Under the pieces are notes generated by a model. That model worked only from the letters and a program-made list of their open reading frames with translations, was not told the DNA's origin and searched no databases. Shown piece by piece: positions 17,089-25,179 of a DNA stretch of 64,000 nt. Position 1 is the first letter of the stretch. Each line of letters starts with the position of its first letter. The translations under genes and the position numbers were made by a program. Location: the NCBI GenBank assembly GCA_963742725.1, contig CAVUMX010000004.1:930001-994000 (forward strand), read 5' to 3'. Source of the DNA: CAVVAL01 sp963742725 (GTDB lineage Bacteria; Actinomycetota; Actinomycetes; Mycobacteriales; Cryptosporangiaceae).

Positions 17089-18645
17089 TCAGGCGAGCCA
17101 GGCGGCGGCGTCGCCGGGGAGGGCGCCGTCCACCAGGGGGATGCTGGTCAGTACCACTTCGCCGTCCGGCAGAGGTACTGGCTTGTTGGTGAGGTTGATG
17201 ACGCACCGCAGGCCGCCTCCGCGCCGGAAGGACAGGCACCCGTCGGGTGCGTCCGCCCACGTCAGATCGCCCGTGAAGCCGGGGTGCTTGCGCCGGATCG
17301 CGAGCGCTGTGCGGTACAGCGCCAGCATCGAGTCCGGGTCGGGTTCCTGGGCGGCGACGGCGAGTGGCGACCAGCCGGCTGGCATCGGCAGCCAGGTGCG
17401 CGAGCCGTCCGGGGAGAAGCCGTATGGTGGCTCGCCGGGCGTCCACGGCATCGGGATCCGGCCCGCGTCACGCCCGCGCACGGTGTGCCCGGACCGTTCC
17501 CACACGGGATCCTGCAGCGCCTCGTCCGGTGGCTCGAAGTTGGGCATCCCCAGCTCTTCGCCGTTGTAGACGTACGCGACGCCCGGCAGCGCGAACAGCA
17601 TCATCGCGGCGGCGCGGGCACGGCGTGTTCCCACGAGTCCGTCGCCGAACCGGGTCACGTGGCGGACGACGTCGTGATTGGACAGTACCCAGCACGGCGG
17701 CGACGGGGTGCCGGCGATGACCGCGTTCGAGTGGTCGATCGCCGCGCGCAACTCGTCGACGCGCCAGCGCGCCTTGACGAGTTCGAAGTTGAAGGCCAGG
17801 TGCAGCTCGTCCGCGCGGACGTACAGCCGCAGCCGTTCCGCGTCCGGAACCCAGATCTCGCCGACCGCCATCGTGCCGGGGTAGTCGTCCAGGACGCGGC
17901 GGACCATCCGGTGCACCTCGTGGACGCCGTCGTTGTCGAACCGTGGCTGCGGCTCGTCGCCGCCCGGGTTGCTGGGGTCGAAGATCTCCAGGTTCTCGAC
18001 GTCCGGCAGGCCGGCGGGCTTGGCCATCCCGTGGGCGACGTCGATCCGGAAACCGTCCACGCCGCGGTCGAGCCAGAACCGGAGCGTCTCCTCCAGATCG
18101 GCCCGGACTTCCGGGTTGTCCCAGTTCAGGTCGGGCTGCTCGGGCGCGAACAGGTGCAGGTACCACTGGCCGTCGGGGAGGCGCGTCCACGCCGGGCCGC
18201 CGAAGACGGACGGCCAGTTGTTCGGCGGCTGGTCACCGTTCTCGCCGAGGCCGTCGCGGAAGATGTAGCGTTCGCGCGCCGGACTGCCCGGGGCTGAGCG
18301 CAGGGCCTCCTGGAACCACACATGCTGGTCGGACGTGTGGTTCGGCACCAGGTCGATCGTCACCCTGATCTGCCGGGAGTGCGCCTCGGCGACGAGCCGG
18401 TCGAACTCGTCGAGGTCGCCGAAGATCGGATCGACGTCGCGTGGGTCGGCGACGTCGTAGCCGTGGTCGGCCATGGGCGAACGGTAGAACGGGCTGATCC
18501 ACACCGCGTCGACGCCGAGTTCGGAGAGGTACGGCAGCCGGGAGCGGATGCCCGCCAGGTCGCCGACGCCGTCGCCGTTCGAGTCCGCGAAGCTGCGCGG
18601 GTAGATCTGGTAGAAGACGGCGTTACGCCACCAGTCGGCCGTCAC
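17089..18645 (-). CDS. aglA: GH13 alpha-glucosidase (AglA-type)
   Basis: This 518-residue glycoside hydrolase of the GH13 oligo-1,6-glucosidase/alpha-glucosidase group begins WWRNAVFYQIYPRSFADSNGDGVGDL. Catalytic regions are GVDGFRIDVAHG (nucleophile Asp), MAVGEIWV (acid/base Glu) and WVLSNHDVVRH (transition-state Asp); LVPNHTSDQHVWF is conserved region I. It hydrolyses short alpha-glucosides to glucose in the cytoplasm, since no signal peptide is seen. The start is GTG 18645 with GGGGGT upstream. Together with the SBP/permease operon and otsA it suggests an alpha-glucoside or trehalose metabolism locus; the link is inferred from proximity. Confidence 0.9.
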   Translation of the reverse strand: MTADWWRNAVFYQIYPRSFADSNGDGVGDLAGIRSRLPYLSELGVDAVWISPFYRSPMADHGYDVADPRDVDPIFGDLDEFDRLVAEAHSRQIRVTIDLVPNHTSDQHVWFQEALRSAPGSPARERYIFRDGLGENGDQPPNNWPSVFGGPAWTRLPDGQWYLHLFAPEQPDLNWDNPEVRADLEETLRFWLDRGVDGFRIDVAHGMAKPAGLPDVENLEIFDPSNPGGDEPQPRFDNDGVHEVHRMVRRVLDDYPGTMAVGEIWVPDAERLRLYVRADELHLAFNFELVKARWRVDELRAAIDHSNAVIAGTPSPPCWVLSNHDVVRHVTRFGDGLVGTRRARAAAMMLFALPGVAYVYNGEELGMPNFEPPDEALQDPVWERSGHTVRGRDAGRIPMPWTPGEPPYGFSPDGSRTWLPMPAGWSPLAVAAQEPDPDSMLALYRTALAIRRKHPGFTGDLTWADAPDGCLSFRRGGGLRCVINLTNKPVPLPDGEVVLTSIPLVDGALPGDAAAWLA

Positions 18646-18714
18646 GGTTACCCCCAGGTTTCCGAATCGTTTCAGCGACCATGGTGCCAGGGAGTCGGAG
18701 CCAGCGCGCCCCGA

Positions 18715-18779
18715 ACTGTCGGGGATACCGGGGTATCCGGCGCCCGGTTACAGGACGGGATCCCGAACAGTCCGGTTCG
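18715..18779. repeat. 65-bp intergenic repeat, copy A
   Basis: The segment from ACTGTCGGGG to AGTCCGGTTCG aligns without gaps to 41545-41609, with 54 of 65 identical positions by hand count. It contains GGATACC with GGTATCC (inverted) and CGAAC with GTTCG flanking AGTCCG. It lies between the 5' end of the GH13 gene and the 3' end of glbO. Confidence 0.85.
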
Positions 18780-18811
18780 TGCCCGACCCGCCGCGGGGCG
18801 GCCGAGGCTGG

Positions 18812-19210
18812 TTAGTCGAACGCGTTGATCATGAAGTTGGCGGCGTGTTCGAAGTAGTCCCAGAGGGCCTGTTCCCGCTCCGGGGGCAGATCCAGCGCGT
18901 CGACGGCGGCCCGCATGTGGACCAGCCAGGCGTCGCGCTCGGCGGGGCCGATCGTGAACGGCGCGTGCCGGAGCCGCAGACGCGGGTGTCCGCGCTGGTC
19001 GGAGTAGGTGCGGGGCCCGCCCCAGTACTGCTCGAGGAACATGCGGAGCCGGTCGGCGGCGGGGCCGAGGTCCTCCTCGGGGTAGAGCGGACGCAGCAGC
19101 GGGTCAGCGGCGACGCCCTCGTAGAAGACTTCGACGAGCCGCCGGAACGCCGGCTCGCCGCCGATCGCGTCGTAGAAGCTGATCTCACTCTGCTGGGCCA
19201 CGGCCCCCAT
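18812..19210 (-). CDS. glbO: Group II truncated hemoglobin GlbO
   Basis: This 132-residue truncated hemoglobin binds O2/NO. It has the group II signatures SFYDAIGGEPAFRRLVEVFYEGV and the highly conserved MFLEQYWGGPRTYSDQRGHPRLRLRHAPF (E-helix Gln-Tyr-Trp region and proximal His in RHAPF), then ERDAWLVHM with the G8 Trp. ATG 19210 is used; GTG 19201 is equally possible, while the upstream extension to 19240 is unlikely. Its place next to the GH13 gene matches the Rv2470-Rv2471 order as I recall it. Confidence 0.92.
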   Translation of the reverse strand: MGAVAQQSEISFYDAIGGEPAFRRLVEVFYEGVAADPLLRPLYPEEDLGPAADRLRMFLEQYWGGPRTYSDQRGHPRLRLRHAPFTIGPAERDAWLVHMRAAVDALDLPPEREQALWDYFEHAANFMINAFD

Positions 19211-19274
19211 CCTGCCAGCCGCCCCCGAGCCCCGGTCCATCGCCGCCCGCCCGCCGCCGGCAGCCGCCTACGGG

Positions 19275-20513
19275 TCAGGCCGGTTCGGGGACCGCTGTCG
19301 CGACGTCGCGCTCGGAGGGCCACGCCACCGCGATCAGGGCGACCAGGGTGACGCCGATGAGGCCGGACATCCCGATGACGTACGAGACGTCGATGTGTTG
19401 GGCGGCCCAGCCGGCCGTGATGACCGCCATCCCCTGGGCGAGCATGAGCCCGGACTGGACGACGCCGAACGCGCGCCCCCGGAACGATATGGGCAGGACG
19501 CGGATGAACATGCTGTTGAGCGGCAGCAGGAACGCCATACCGAAGCCGCTCGCGGCGTACATCAGCATGATGGCCCACAGCGGCATGTTGACGGCGAGCG
19601 GCACGAGCGCGGCCACGGACAGCAGCGCGAGCGGCCGGACGGCGCGGACCCGCCGGCTGGGCAGGGTGAGCCGGCCGATGACGATCCCGCCGATCATGAC
19701 GCCGACGGGGTTGGCGGCCAGCAGGAGGCCGACGGTGGTGGCGCCGCCGCCGAGTTCCTTGGCGAACGGTGCGGCGAGCCCTTCGGGGGCGAACGCGAAC
19801 GCGGCGCTGGTCCAGGCGAGCAGGGTGTAGAGCCGCAGCTTGCGGCTGCCGAACACGAGGCGCAGGCCGGCGAGGGTCTCCCGGGTGAGCGAGGAGCGCT
19901 TGTCGGCGGCCGTCGGGGCGGGCCGCGCGATGACCCAGAACCGGAGGAGCAGCGCCGAGCCGAGGAACGTGGCGGCGTCGATGATCAGGGCGCCGCGCGG
20001 TTGGATCGCGTGGACCAGCGCGCCGCCGAACGCGAAGCCGAGCACCTGGCTGGCCTGGGCGGCGAAGTTGTTGACGGCGAGCCCGAGGACGTACCGGTCG
20101 CCGGTGAGGATGTCCGGCAGCATCGCCGCGCGGGCGGACTCGAACGGCGGCGCGAGCAGCGCGGACGCGAACAGGATGGCGAGCAGCGCCGGCAGCGGGA
20201 TGCCCGGCACGGCCAGCAGCGCCACGAGCAGCATCCGCCCGATGTCGCAGAGGACCATGGTGCGGCGCCACGGCAGGCGGTCGGCGATCGTGGCGAGGAG
20301 CGGTCCGCCGGCGATCCACGGCAGGTAGCCGATGGCGAACGCGGCTGCGGCGAGCAGCGGCGACCCGGTCTGCCCGAACACGAGGATCGTGATGGCGACC
20401 TTCGTGAGCATGTCGCCGATCTGGGAGAGCAGGGAGGCGCCGAAGACGGCCCGGTACTCGGGGACCGCGAACACTTCGCGATAGGTGGCGGACCGTTCGG
20501 TCTCAGCAGCCAT
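19275..20513 (-). CDS. MFS transporter (EntS-like exporter)
   Basis: This 412-residue major facilitator has about 12 hydrophobic segments and the loop 2-3 motif-A-like stretch GGPLLATIADRLPWRRTMVLCD. The N-terminus reads YREVFAVPEYRAVFGASLLSQIGDML. Overall it resembles the MFS group of enterobactin/multidrug exporters; the substrate is unknown. ATG 20513 is chosen because a longer reading to 20543 adds an unlikely MRLELGGRLT. A TetR-style palindrome lies 39 bp upstream of the start, suggesting repression by a regulator that is not encoded nearby. Confidence 0.85.
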   Translation of the reverse strand: MAAETERSATYREVFAVPEYRAVFGASLLSQIGDMLTKVAITILVFGQTGSPLLAAAAFAIGYLPWIAGGPLLATIADRLPWRRTMVLCDIGRMLLVALLAVPGIPLPALLAILFASALLAPPFESARAAMLPDILTGDRYVLGLAVNNFAAQASQVLGFAFGGALVHAIQPRGALIIDAATFLGSALLLRFWVIARPAPTAADKRSSLTRETLAGLRLVFGSRKLRLYTLLAWTSAAFAFAPEGLAAPFAKELGGGATTVGLLLAANPVGVMIGGIVIGRLTLPSRRVRAVRPLALLSVAALVPLAVNMPLWAIMLMYAASGFGMAFLLPLNSMFIRVLPISFRGRAFGVVQSGLMLAQGMAVITAGWAAQHIDVSYVIGMSGLIGVTLVALIAVAWPSERDVATAVPEPA

Positions 20514-20551
20514 CGTCAACCTCCCCCCTAGTTCTAGTCGCACAGAACCGT

Positions 20552-20577
20552 CACTAACTGATCCCGCTCAGTTAGTG
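20552..20577. promoter_or_regulatory. Candidate TetR-type operator upstream of MFS gene
   Basis: CACTAACTGA and TCAGTTAGTG form perfect 10-bp arms around a 6-bp spacer. AT-containing arms ending in CTGA/TCAG are characteristic of TetR-family operators, and the site is 39 bp from the MFS start codon. There is no T-tract, which argues against a terminator. Inferred function. Confidence 0.6.
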
Positions 20578-20713
20578 CTCGCCCGTGGGCAGTCTGCCCG
20601 ATTCACGGCGTTCGGGGTAGGCGTTCGGCTGTCTTGATGACGACATACGGCTGATGCCGGTATGTCCGAACGTATGACATCGACCCCGGACGGAGAAGGT
20701 ACTCCTGATCCCG
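20578..20713. other. Gap between MFS promoter and mscS 3' end
   Basis: About 135 bp without a gene. It contains imperfect inverted elements ACATACGG and CCGGTATGT (20642-20664) that could be a hairpin or a second operator. No terminator T-tract is seen. Confidence 0.3.
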
Positions 20714-21745
20714 TCAGGTGGGACCGGCGACCCCTCCGGTGTTCGTCGGAGGCGGCGGTGGTGCCGCCATGCCCGAGGTGAATCCGGCGTCGTCCACGGC
20801 CTCGGTGAGGCGGGCGCGGACTTCGCGGGCCACCCGCCACTGGGCGTCGGACGTGGTCTTCACCGTGACGCGGAGCATCATCCCGGTGGCGGTGATCTGC
20901 TCGACGCCGAGCGCCTCGGGCGGCGCGAGGAGGTCCTTCTTCCATTCGTCCTCGGAAGCGAGTTCGTTGGCGGCTGATTGCATCACCTTCTGTACCCGCT
21001 CGACGTCGGTTCCGAACGGCACCGGCACGTCCACGTTCACGACGGCCCAGCCCTGGCTCTTGTTACCGACGCGGATCACCTCGCCGTTGCGGACGTACCA
21101 GACCACGCCGTGGGCGTCGCGCACCGTCGTGATGCGCAGCCCGACCGCCTCGACGGTGCCGCTGGCGTCGCCGAGGTCGACGATGTCGCCGACGCCGTAC
21201 TGGTCCTCCAGCATCATGAAGATGCCGGACAGGAAGTCGCGGACGAGGTTCTGCGCGCCGAACCCGAGCGCCACGCCGACGATGCCGGCGCTGGCGATGA
21301 GCGGTGCGAGGTTGATGTTGACCTGGTCGAGCATCAGCATGATCGCGATGCCGAACACGGCGGCGGAGGTGACGCTGCGCAGCACCGAGCCGATCGTCCT
21401 GGCCCGCTGGCTGCGCCGCTCGGACAGCAGCCCGGTGGCGTGCTGGAGCGCTTCGGGGGCCCGTTCGCGCAGCGGCCTGAGGACGGCGGGCAGGCTGCCG
21501 TCGGCGTTGCCTTCGGTGATGCGGCTGATCGCACGGTGGATGAGCCAGCGGACGACGAACGCCCCGATGCCGATCGCGACGATCGCGAGGATCCGGGACA
21601 GGCCGTTCCAGCTGGAGAGTTTCGCCAGCCAGGCGACATGCGTCTGCTCCCATACCCAGGCGCACAGCGTGCTGCCGTCCTCCCAGCACTTCGGCTTCGG
21701 GCTCTCGGCCGCGATCGTGGTTCTCACCCTCCTTTCGTACAGCAC
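20714..21745 (-). CDS. Small-conductance mechanosensitive channel (MscS family)
   Basis: This 343-residue MscS-type channel has several membrane helices (SRILAIVAIGIGAFVVRWLI; SVTSAAVFGIAIMLMLDQV) and the pore-lining TM3 with GVALGFGAQNLVRDFLSGIFMMLEDQYGVGDIV. This is followed by the beta domain (SGTVEAVGLRITTVRDAHGVVWYVRNGEVIRVGNKSQGW). A Pro-rich tail (APPPPPTNTGG) ends the protein. GTG 21745 is the longest start; GTG 21727 sits directly on an AGGAGG and is therefore less likely. It opens during osmotic down-shock. Confidence 0.88.
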   Translation of the reverse strand: MLYERRVRTTIAAESPKPKCWEDGSTLCAWVWEQTHVAWLAKLSSWNGLSRILAIVAIGIGAFVVRWLIHRAISRITEGNADGSLPAVLRPLRERAPEALQHATGLLSERRSQRARTIGSVLRSVTSAAVFGIAIMLMLDQVNINLAPLIASAGIVGVALGFGAQNLVRDFLSGIFMMLEDQYGVGDIVDLGDASGTVEAVGLRITTVRDAHGVVWYVRNGEVIRVGNKSQGWAVVNVDVPVPFGTDVERVQKVMQSAANELASEDEWKKDLLAPPEALGVEQITATGMMLRVTVKTTSDAQWRVAREVRARLTEAVDDAGFTSGMAAPPPPPTNTGGVAGPT

Positions 21746-21913
21746 CGATCAGGGCGCGACCGCGCGAGCCCCCACCCAACGCTCAATGCCCCGTTCTGAG
21801 TGGAAAGTCGGGATCGCCGCATCGAGGTTAACCGGACATTTCCGTCCCGGTCGGCTTTCTTACGTGCGGATCTGCGTTCCGTACGGGAGTATGGCGTCCA
21901 GCGGAGGTGGTAT

Positions 21914-22432
21914 ATGGCCGGCACATCCGTAGCGCTGGTACTCAACGCGACGTACGAACCATTGTGCGTTGTGCCAGTACGGCGTGCGGCCGTGCTCGTT
22001 CTCACCGAGAAGGCCGTTCCCGTCAGTGACGGGGACGGCCTTTTGCGTAGCTCGACGACCCTGATGGTGCTGCCGTCTGTCGTCCGCCTCACGCGGTTCG
22101 TGCGGGTCCCCTTTCGGGCCCACGTCACGTTGACCCGGCGAGCCGTGTTCGCCCGCGACAGCGGCCGCTGCGTCTACTGCGGTATCGCCGCCACCACGAT
22201 CGACCACGTGGTGCCCCGGAGCCGTGGCGGCCGGCACGTGTGGGAGAACGTCGTCGCCGCCTGCAACCGCTGCAACCACATCAAGGCGGACCGCTCACTG
22301 CACGAGATCGGCTGGCGGCTGCGCCAGCCCCCGTCGGCGCCGTCCGGCGTGGCGTGGCGCGTCCTGGGCCACCGGACCCCGGATCCCCGCTGGTTGGACT
22401 GGCTCGGCCTCCCCGAGCAGGCCAGCGCCTGA
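21914..22432 (+). CDS. HNH endonuclease family protein
   Basis: This 172-residue conserved actinobacterial HNH protein has the nuclease core (residues about 80-120) RCVYCG, TTIDHVVPRSRGG and ENVVAACNRCNHIKADR, with paired CxxC zinc ligands and the His-Asn-His-type triad. ATG 21914 follows GCGGAGG; the longer frame to 21800 lacks support. Such solitary HNH genes are conserved near glbO and pepN (Rv2469c position). The DNA role is unproven. An intrinsic-terminator-like hairpin lies inside the gene at 22010-22044. Confidence 0.85.
   Translation: MAGTSVALVLNATYEPLCVVPVRRAAVLVLTEKAVPVSDGDGLLRSSTTLMVLPSVVRLTRFVRVPFRAHVTLTRRAVFARDSGRCVYCGIAATTIDHVVPRSRGGRHVWENVVAACNRCNHIKADRSLHEIGWRLRQPPSAPSGVAWRVLGHRTPDPRWLDWLGLPEQASA
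22010..22044 (+). terminator. Terminator-like hairpin inside the HNH coding sequence
   Basis: AAGGCCGTTCCCGTCA (22010-22025) pairs with TGACGGGGACGGCCTT (22027-22042), with a single G-T wobble, followed by further T residues. It has the form of a Rho-independent terminator but is wholly coding (TEKAVPVSDGDGLL). It may be coincidence or an attenuating element. Confidence 0.4.
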
Positions 22433-22490
22433 GACGAGCACCACCCTGACTTGACCTGGTCGAACCGTCTCCCCGAACATATAGGCAAAC

Positions 22491-23417
22491 ATGCATGAGT
22501 CAGGGGGGTCAGGGGTGGGGCACGGTCACAACCATGGGCAGAGCGCGGCGGCGGCGCACCGGGGGCGCCTCGTCGTCGCGACCGTCCTCACCGCCGCGTA
22601 CCTGGTCGTCGAGGTCGCGGCCGCCGTCCTGACCGGGTCGCTGACCCTGCTCTCCGACGCCGCGCACATGTTCACCGACCTCGCCGGCCTGATCCTCGCG
22701 CTGGTCGCGGTCACGGTCGCCGCGCGGACCCGTCCGAGCGCCGGTGCGACGTTCGGCCTGCACCGCATGGAGACCCTCGCGGCGCTCGCCAACGCGCTCC
22801 TGCTGTTCGGCGTGGCCGGTTACGTCGTCTACGAGGCGATCGGGCGCCTGCGTGAACCGTCCGCCGTGGCCGGCGTCCCGATGCTGGTCGTCGCCCTGGT
22901 CGGCCTCGCCGTGAACGTCGTGTCGTACCTGCTGCTGCGCGAGGGCGCGGCCGAGAGCCTGGCGGTCCGCGCGGCGGCCACCGAGGTCTTCGCCGACGCC
23001 CTCGGGTCCGTCGGCGTGCTGGTCGCGGGCGGTGTCATCTGGCTCACCGGGGCCACGTGGGTCGACCCGGTCGTCGCGTTGGCGCTGGCCGCCCTGATCC
23101 TGCCCCGGACGTGGCGGCTCGCCCGCCAGGCGCTGCGGGTGCTCGTCGAAGCGGCGCCGGAACACGTCGACGTGCCCGCGCTGGAGTCCGAACTCGCCGG
23201 CCTCCCAGACGTGGTCAGCGTCCATGACCTGCACGTATGGACCCTCACGTCGGGCATGGAGGTCGCCACGGCGCACCTGTCCGTCCGGCCTGGCACCGAT
23301 GTCGATCCGGTGCTGGTCGCAGCCCGCGCCGTACTGGCCGACGGCTACGGGATCCCGCACGCCACCGTCCAGGTCGAAACGACAGACCACACCGCATGTA
23401 GGGGTGTGGACTGGTGA
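22491..23417 (+). CDS. Cation diffusion facilitator (zinc-type efflux transporter)
   Basis: This 308-residue CDF transporter starts with a His-rich segment (GVGHGHNHG). Six membrane helices include the zinc sites SDAAHMFTDLAGL (TM2, HxxxD) and AATEVFADALGSVGVL (TM5), and a C-terminal cytoplasmic domain has SVHDLHVWTLTSG. It exports Zn or related divalent metals. ATG 22491 is used although no clear Shine-Dalgarno is present. TTGACC at 22451-22456 could be a -35 element, but its spacing to TATAGG is poor. Confidence 0.88.
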   Translation: MHESGGSGVGHGHNHGQSAAAAHRGRLVVATVLTAAYLVVEVAAAVLTGSLTLLSDAAHMFTDLAGLILALVAVTVAARTRPSAGATFGLHRMETLAALANALLLFGVAGYVVYEAIGRLREPSAVAGVPMLVVALVGLAVNVVSYLLLREGAAESLAVRAAATEVFADALGSVGVLVAGGVIWLTGATWVDPVVALALAALILPRTWRLARQALRVLVEAAPEHVDVPALESELAGLPDVVSVHDLHVWTLTSGMEVATAHLSVRPGTDVDPVLVAARAVLADGYGIPHATVQVETTDHTACRGVDW

Positions 23418-23429
23418 TCGCATGGTTCT

Positions 23430-23447
23430 CTGGTTACGTATAACCAG
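23430..23447. promoter_or_regulatory. 18-bp palindrome upstream of the kinase gene
   Basis: CTGGTTA and TAACCAG form perfect 7-bp arms around CGTA, 27 bp before the kinase GTG and 12 bp after the CDF stop. It is a plausible operator or processing hairpin; the regulator is unknown. Confidence 0.4.
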
Positions 23448-23474
23448 TAACTGACGCGGAGAAGGGGGGCCCAG

Positions 23475-25157
23475 GTGCATACCGAGTCGGCCGGGGTCGA
23501 TCTCGTTTGCGGGCCCGACAGTCCACTGCCCGAGGGCCGGGAGCGCTACCGGCTGATCCACCACCTGGGCGCCGGCGGGCAGGCAGAGGTCTACCGGGGA
23601 GTGCGGTTGTCCGCCGGTGTCAGCTCGTCGCCGGTCACAGTCAAGGTCTTCCGTCCGGACGTGCGTCGCACGATGCTCGAACAGCTCCGCTCCTGGGACA
23701 AGGGCGACGCCGTCCTCATGGACCTCAACAGCCGTGGCGTCGAGGGCATCTGTCTGCGCGTCGACGGGTTCTACGGGCCGCCGCCGCACGTCCCCGGCGG
23801 GCCGTACGGCAGCCAGGAGCAGATCCCGTACCAGGTACTGGACTACCTGCCCGGCGGCACGCTCATCGAACGCCTCGCGGGCGGCGCTGCCGCGGCGGGT
23901 CCCGCGAGGCTCAACGGCGCCGCCGTCCTGACCACGATCGCGCGCACGTTGCAGGCCCTGCACCGGCCCACCGAGACCGGCGACAGCCCCGTCCTCCACA
24001 TGGACGTCAAGCCGTCGAACATCATCGTCCTGCCGGACGGCGCCGTCCGGCTCATCGACTTCACGACCGCGCGCTACCACCACGTCGCGCACATCACGAC
24101 GATCGCGCACACGCCCGAATCCGCCGGGCCCGAGGCGTACACCGGGCACGTCGACAACGCCTACGACGTCCACGGCTTCGGATCGGTGGCGTACTTCCTC
24201 GTCACCGGCTGGCTGCCGCGTACCGACCGGTCGGCGATGTCGCCGGCGATCCCGCCCGTGCCGCAGGGTGGCGTGCGGCGCCATCCGCTGCTGGACGAGC
24301 ACCCGGCCCTGGCCGCGCACCTGCTGGCGCCGCTCGCCGACCGTCCGCAGGACCGGCCCCGCACCGACGAGCTGCCCGGCTGGATCGCGCACCTGAGCCG
24401 GCTCGCGATGACGCTGCCGATGGCCGCGCGGTACGTCGAGTGGACCGAACCCGGCGGCCCGCACCGCGCGCCGAACGGCACGGTGATCGCCTCCGCGGCG
24501 TCCCACCAGACGACCGTCAAGCAGCAGCCGTCGCCGATGAAGACGACCGTGGCGCCCGCCGGGATGCCTGGCCTGGAGCGCTCCGGCGCCGCGGCGACCG
24601 GCGTCGGGCCGAAGACGACCGTGCAGCCGACGGCGCCGCCGCCGGCCAAGCCGCCGCGTATCACCGCCTCCGCGCCGGTGCCGGTCCGCGCGCCGCGACA
24701 GGCCGACGACGAGTCGAGCTGGCGCTTCAAGCGCCGCAAGGGCCCCGAGACCACCCGGCGCGACCCGGAACCGCCGCCCCCGCAGCAGCCGCCGCCGCTG
24801 CCCGAGCCGGTCGATCCGTGGCGCCGGCACCGCGGGCGCAAGTTCACGAGGATGGCCACGATCGTCGCGGTCGTGTTCTGGGTGGTGTGGCTGCTCACCG
24901 CGCTGTTCACCGATCCGCACGACCCGGTGCCGCCCGCCGTCGGGCTGGCGCTGATGGGTGTCGGCGCCGTGGTCGTCTACTGGCTCACCCGGCTCGCCGG
25001 GCACCTCATCCGGACGACGCTCGACCGCGGGCCGCGCAAGGGCACCCTCATCCCGCACCTGGTCACGGCGATCTTCCTGGTGTCGAGCGGCCTGGAGTTC
25101 CTGTCCCGGACGCCCCTGTCGCCCTGGAAGATCTACGCGTTCATTCAGAACCTCTAG
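23475..25157 (+). CDS. Membrane-anchored Ser/Thr kinase-like protein with altered catalytic motifs
   Basis: This 560-residue protein has an N-terminal protein-kinase fold (residues 25-310), a Pro/Thr-rich linker (310-450) and about three C-terminal membrane segments (MATIVAVVFWVVWLLTALF, GLALMGVGAVVVYWLTRL, IPHLVTAIFLVSSGLEFL). The glycine loop is GAGGQAEVYRG and the likely ATP-binding Lys is in VTVKVF. The catalytic loop reads HMDVKPSN (H175-D177, Met replacing the usual Arg), and the metal motif is DFT (195-197) rather than DFG. These changes suggest an atypical or low-activity kinase. GTG 23475 follows GGGGGG. Confidence 0.8.
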   Translation: MHTESAGVDLVCGPDSPLPEGRERYRLIHHLGAGGQAEVYRGVRLSAGVSSSPVTVKVFRPDVRRTMLEQLRSWDKGDAVLMDLNSRGVEGICLRVDGFYGPPPHVPGGPYGSQEQIPYQVLDYLPGGTLIERLAGGAAAAGPARLNGAAVLTTIARTLQALHRPTETGDSPVLHMDVKPSNIIVLPDGAVRLIDFTTARYHHVAHITTIAHTPESAGPEAYTGHVDNAYDVHGFGSVAYFLVTGWLPRTDRSAMSPAIPPVPQGGVRRHPLLDEHPALAAHLLAPLADRPQDRPRTDELPGWIAHLSRLAMTLPMAARYVEWTEPGGPHRAPNGTVIASAASHQTTVKQQPSPMKTTVAPAGMPGLERSGAAATGVGPKTTVQPTAPPPAKPPRITASAPVPVRAPRQADDESSWRFKRRKGPETTRRDPEPPPPQQPPPLPEPVDPWRRHRGRKFTRMATIVAVVFWVVWLLTALFTDPHDPVPPAVGLALMGVGAVVVYWLTRLAGHLIRTTLDRGPRKGTLIPHLVTAIFLVSSGLEFLSRTPLSPWKIYAFIQNL

Positions 25158-25179
25158 GCGGGCCGGCCGGCGCGGTCGG

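Noticed and set aside
22509..25058. 849-residue minus-strand frame opposite the CDF and kinase genes
   Set aside because: Shadow of coding DNA: low-complexity Arg/Gly-rich sequence, no domains, no start signal.
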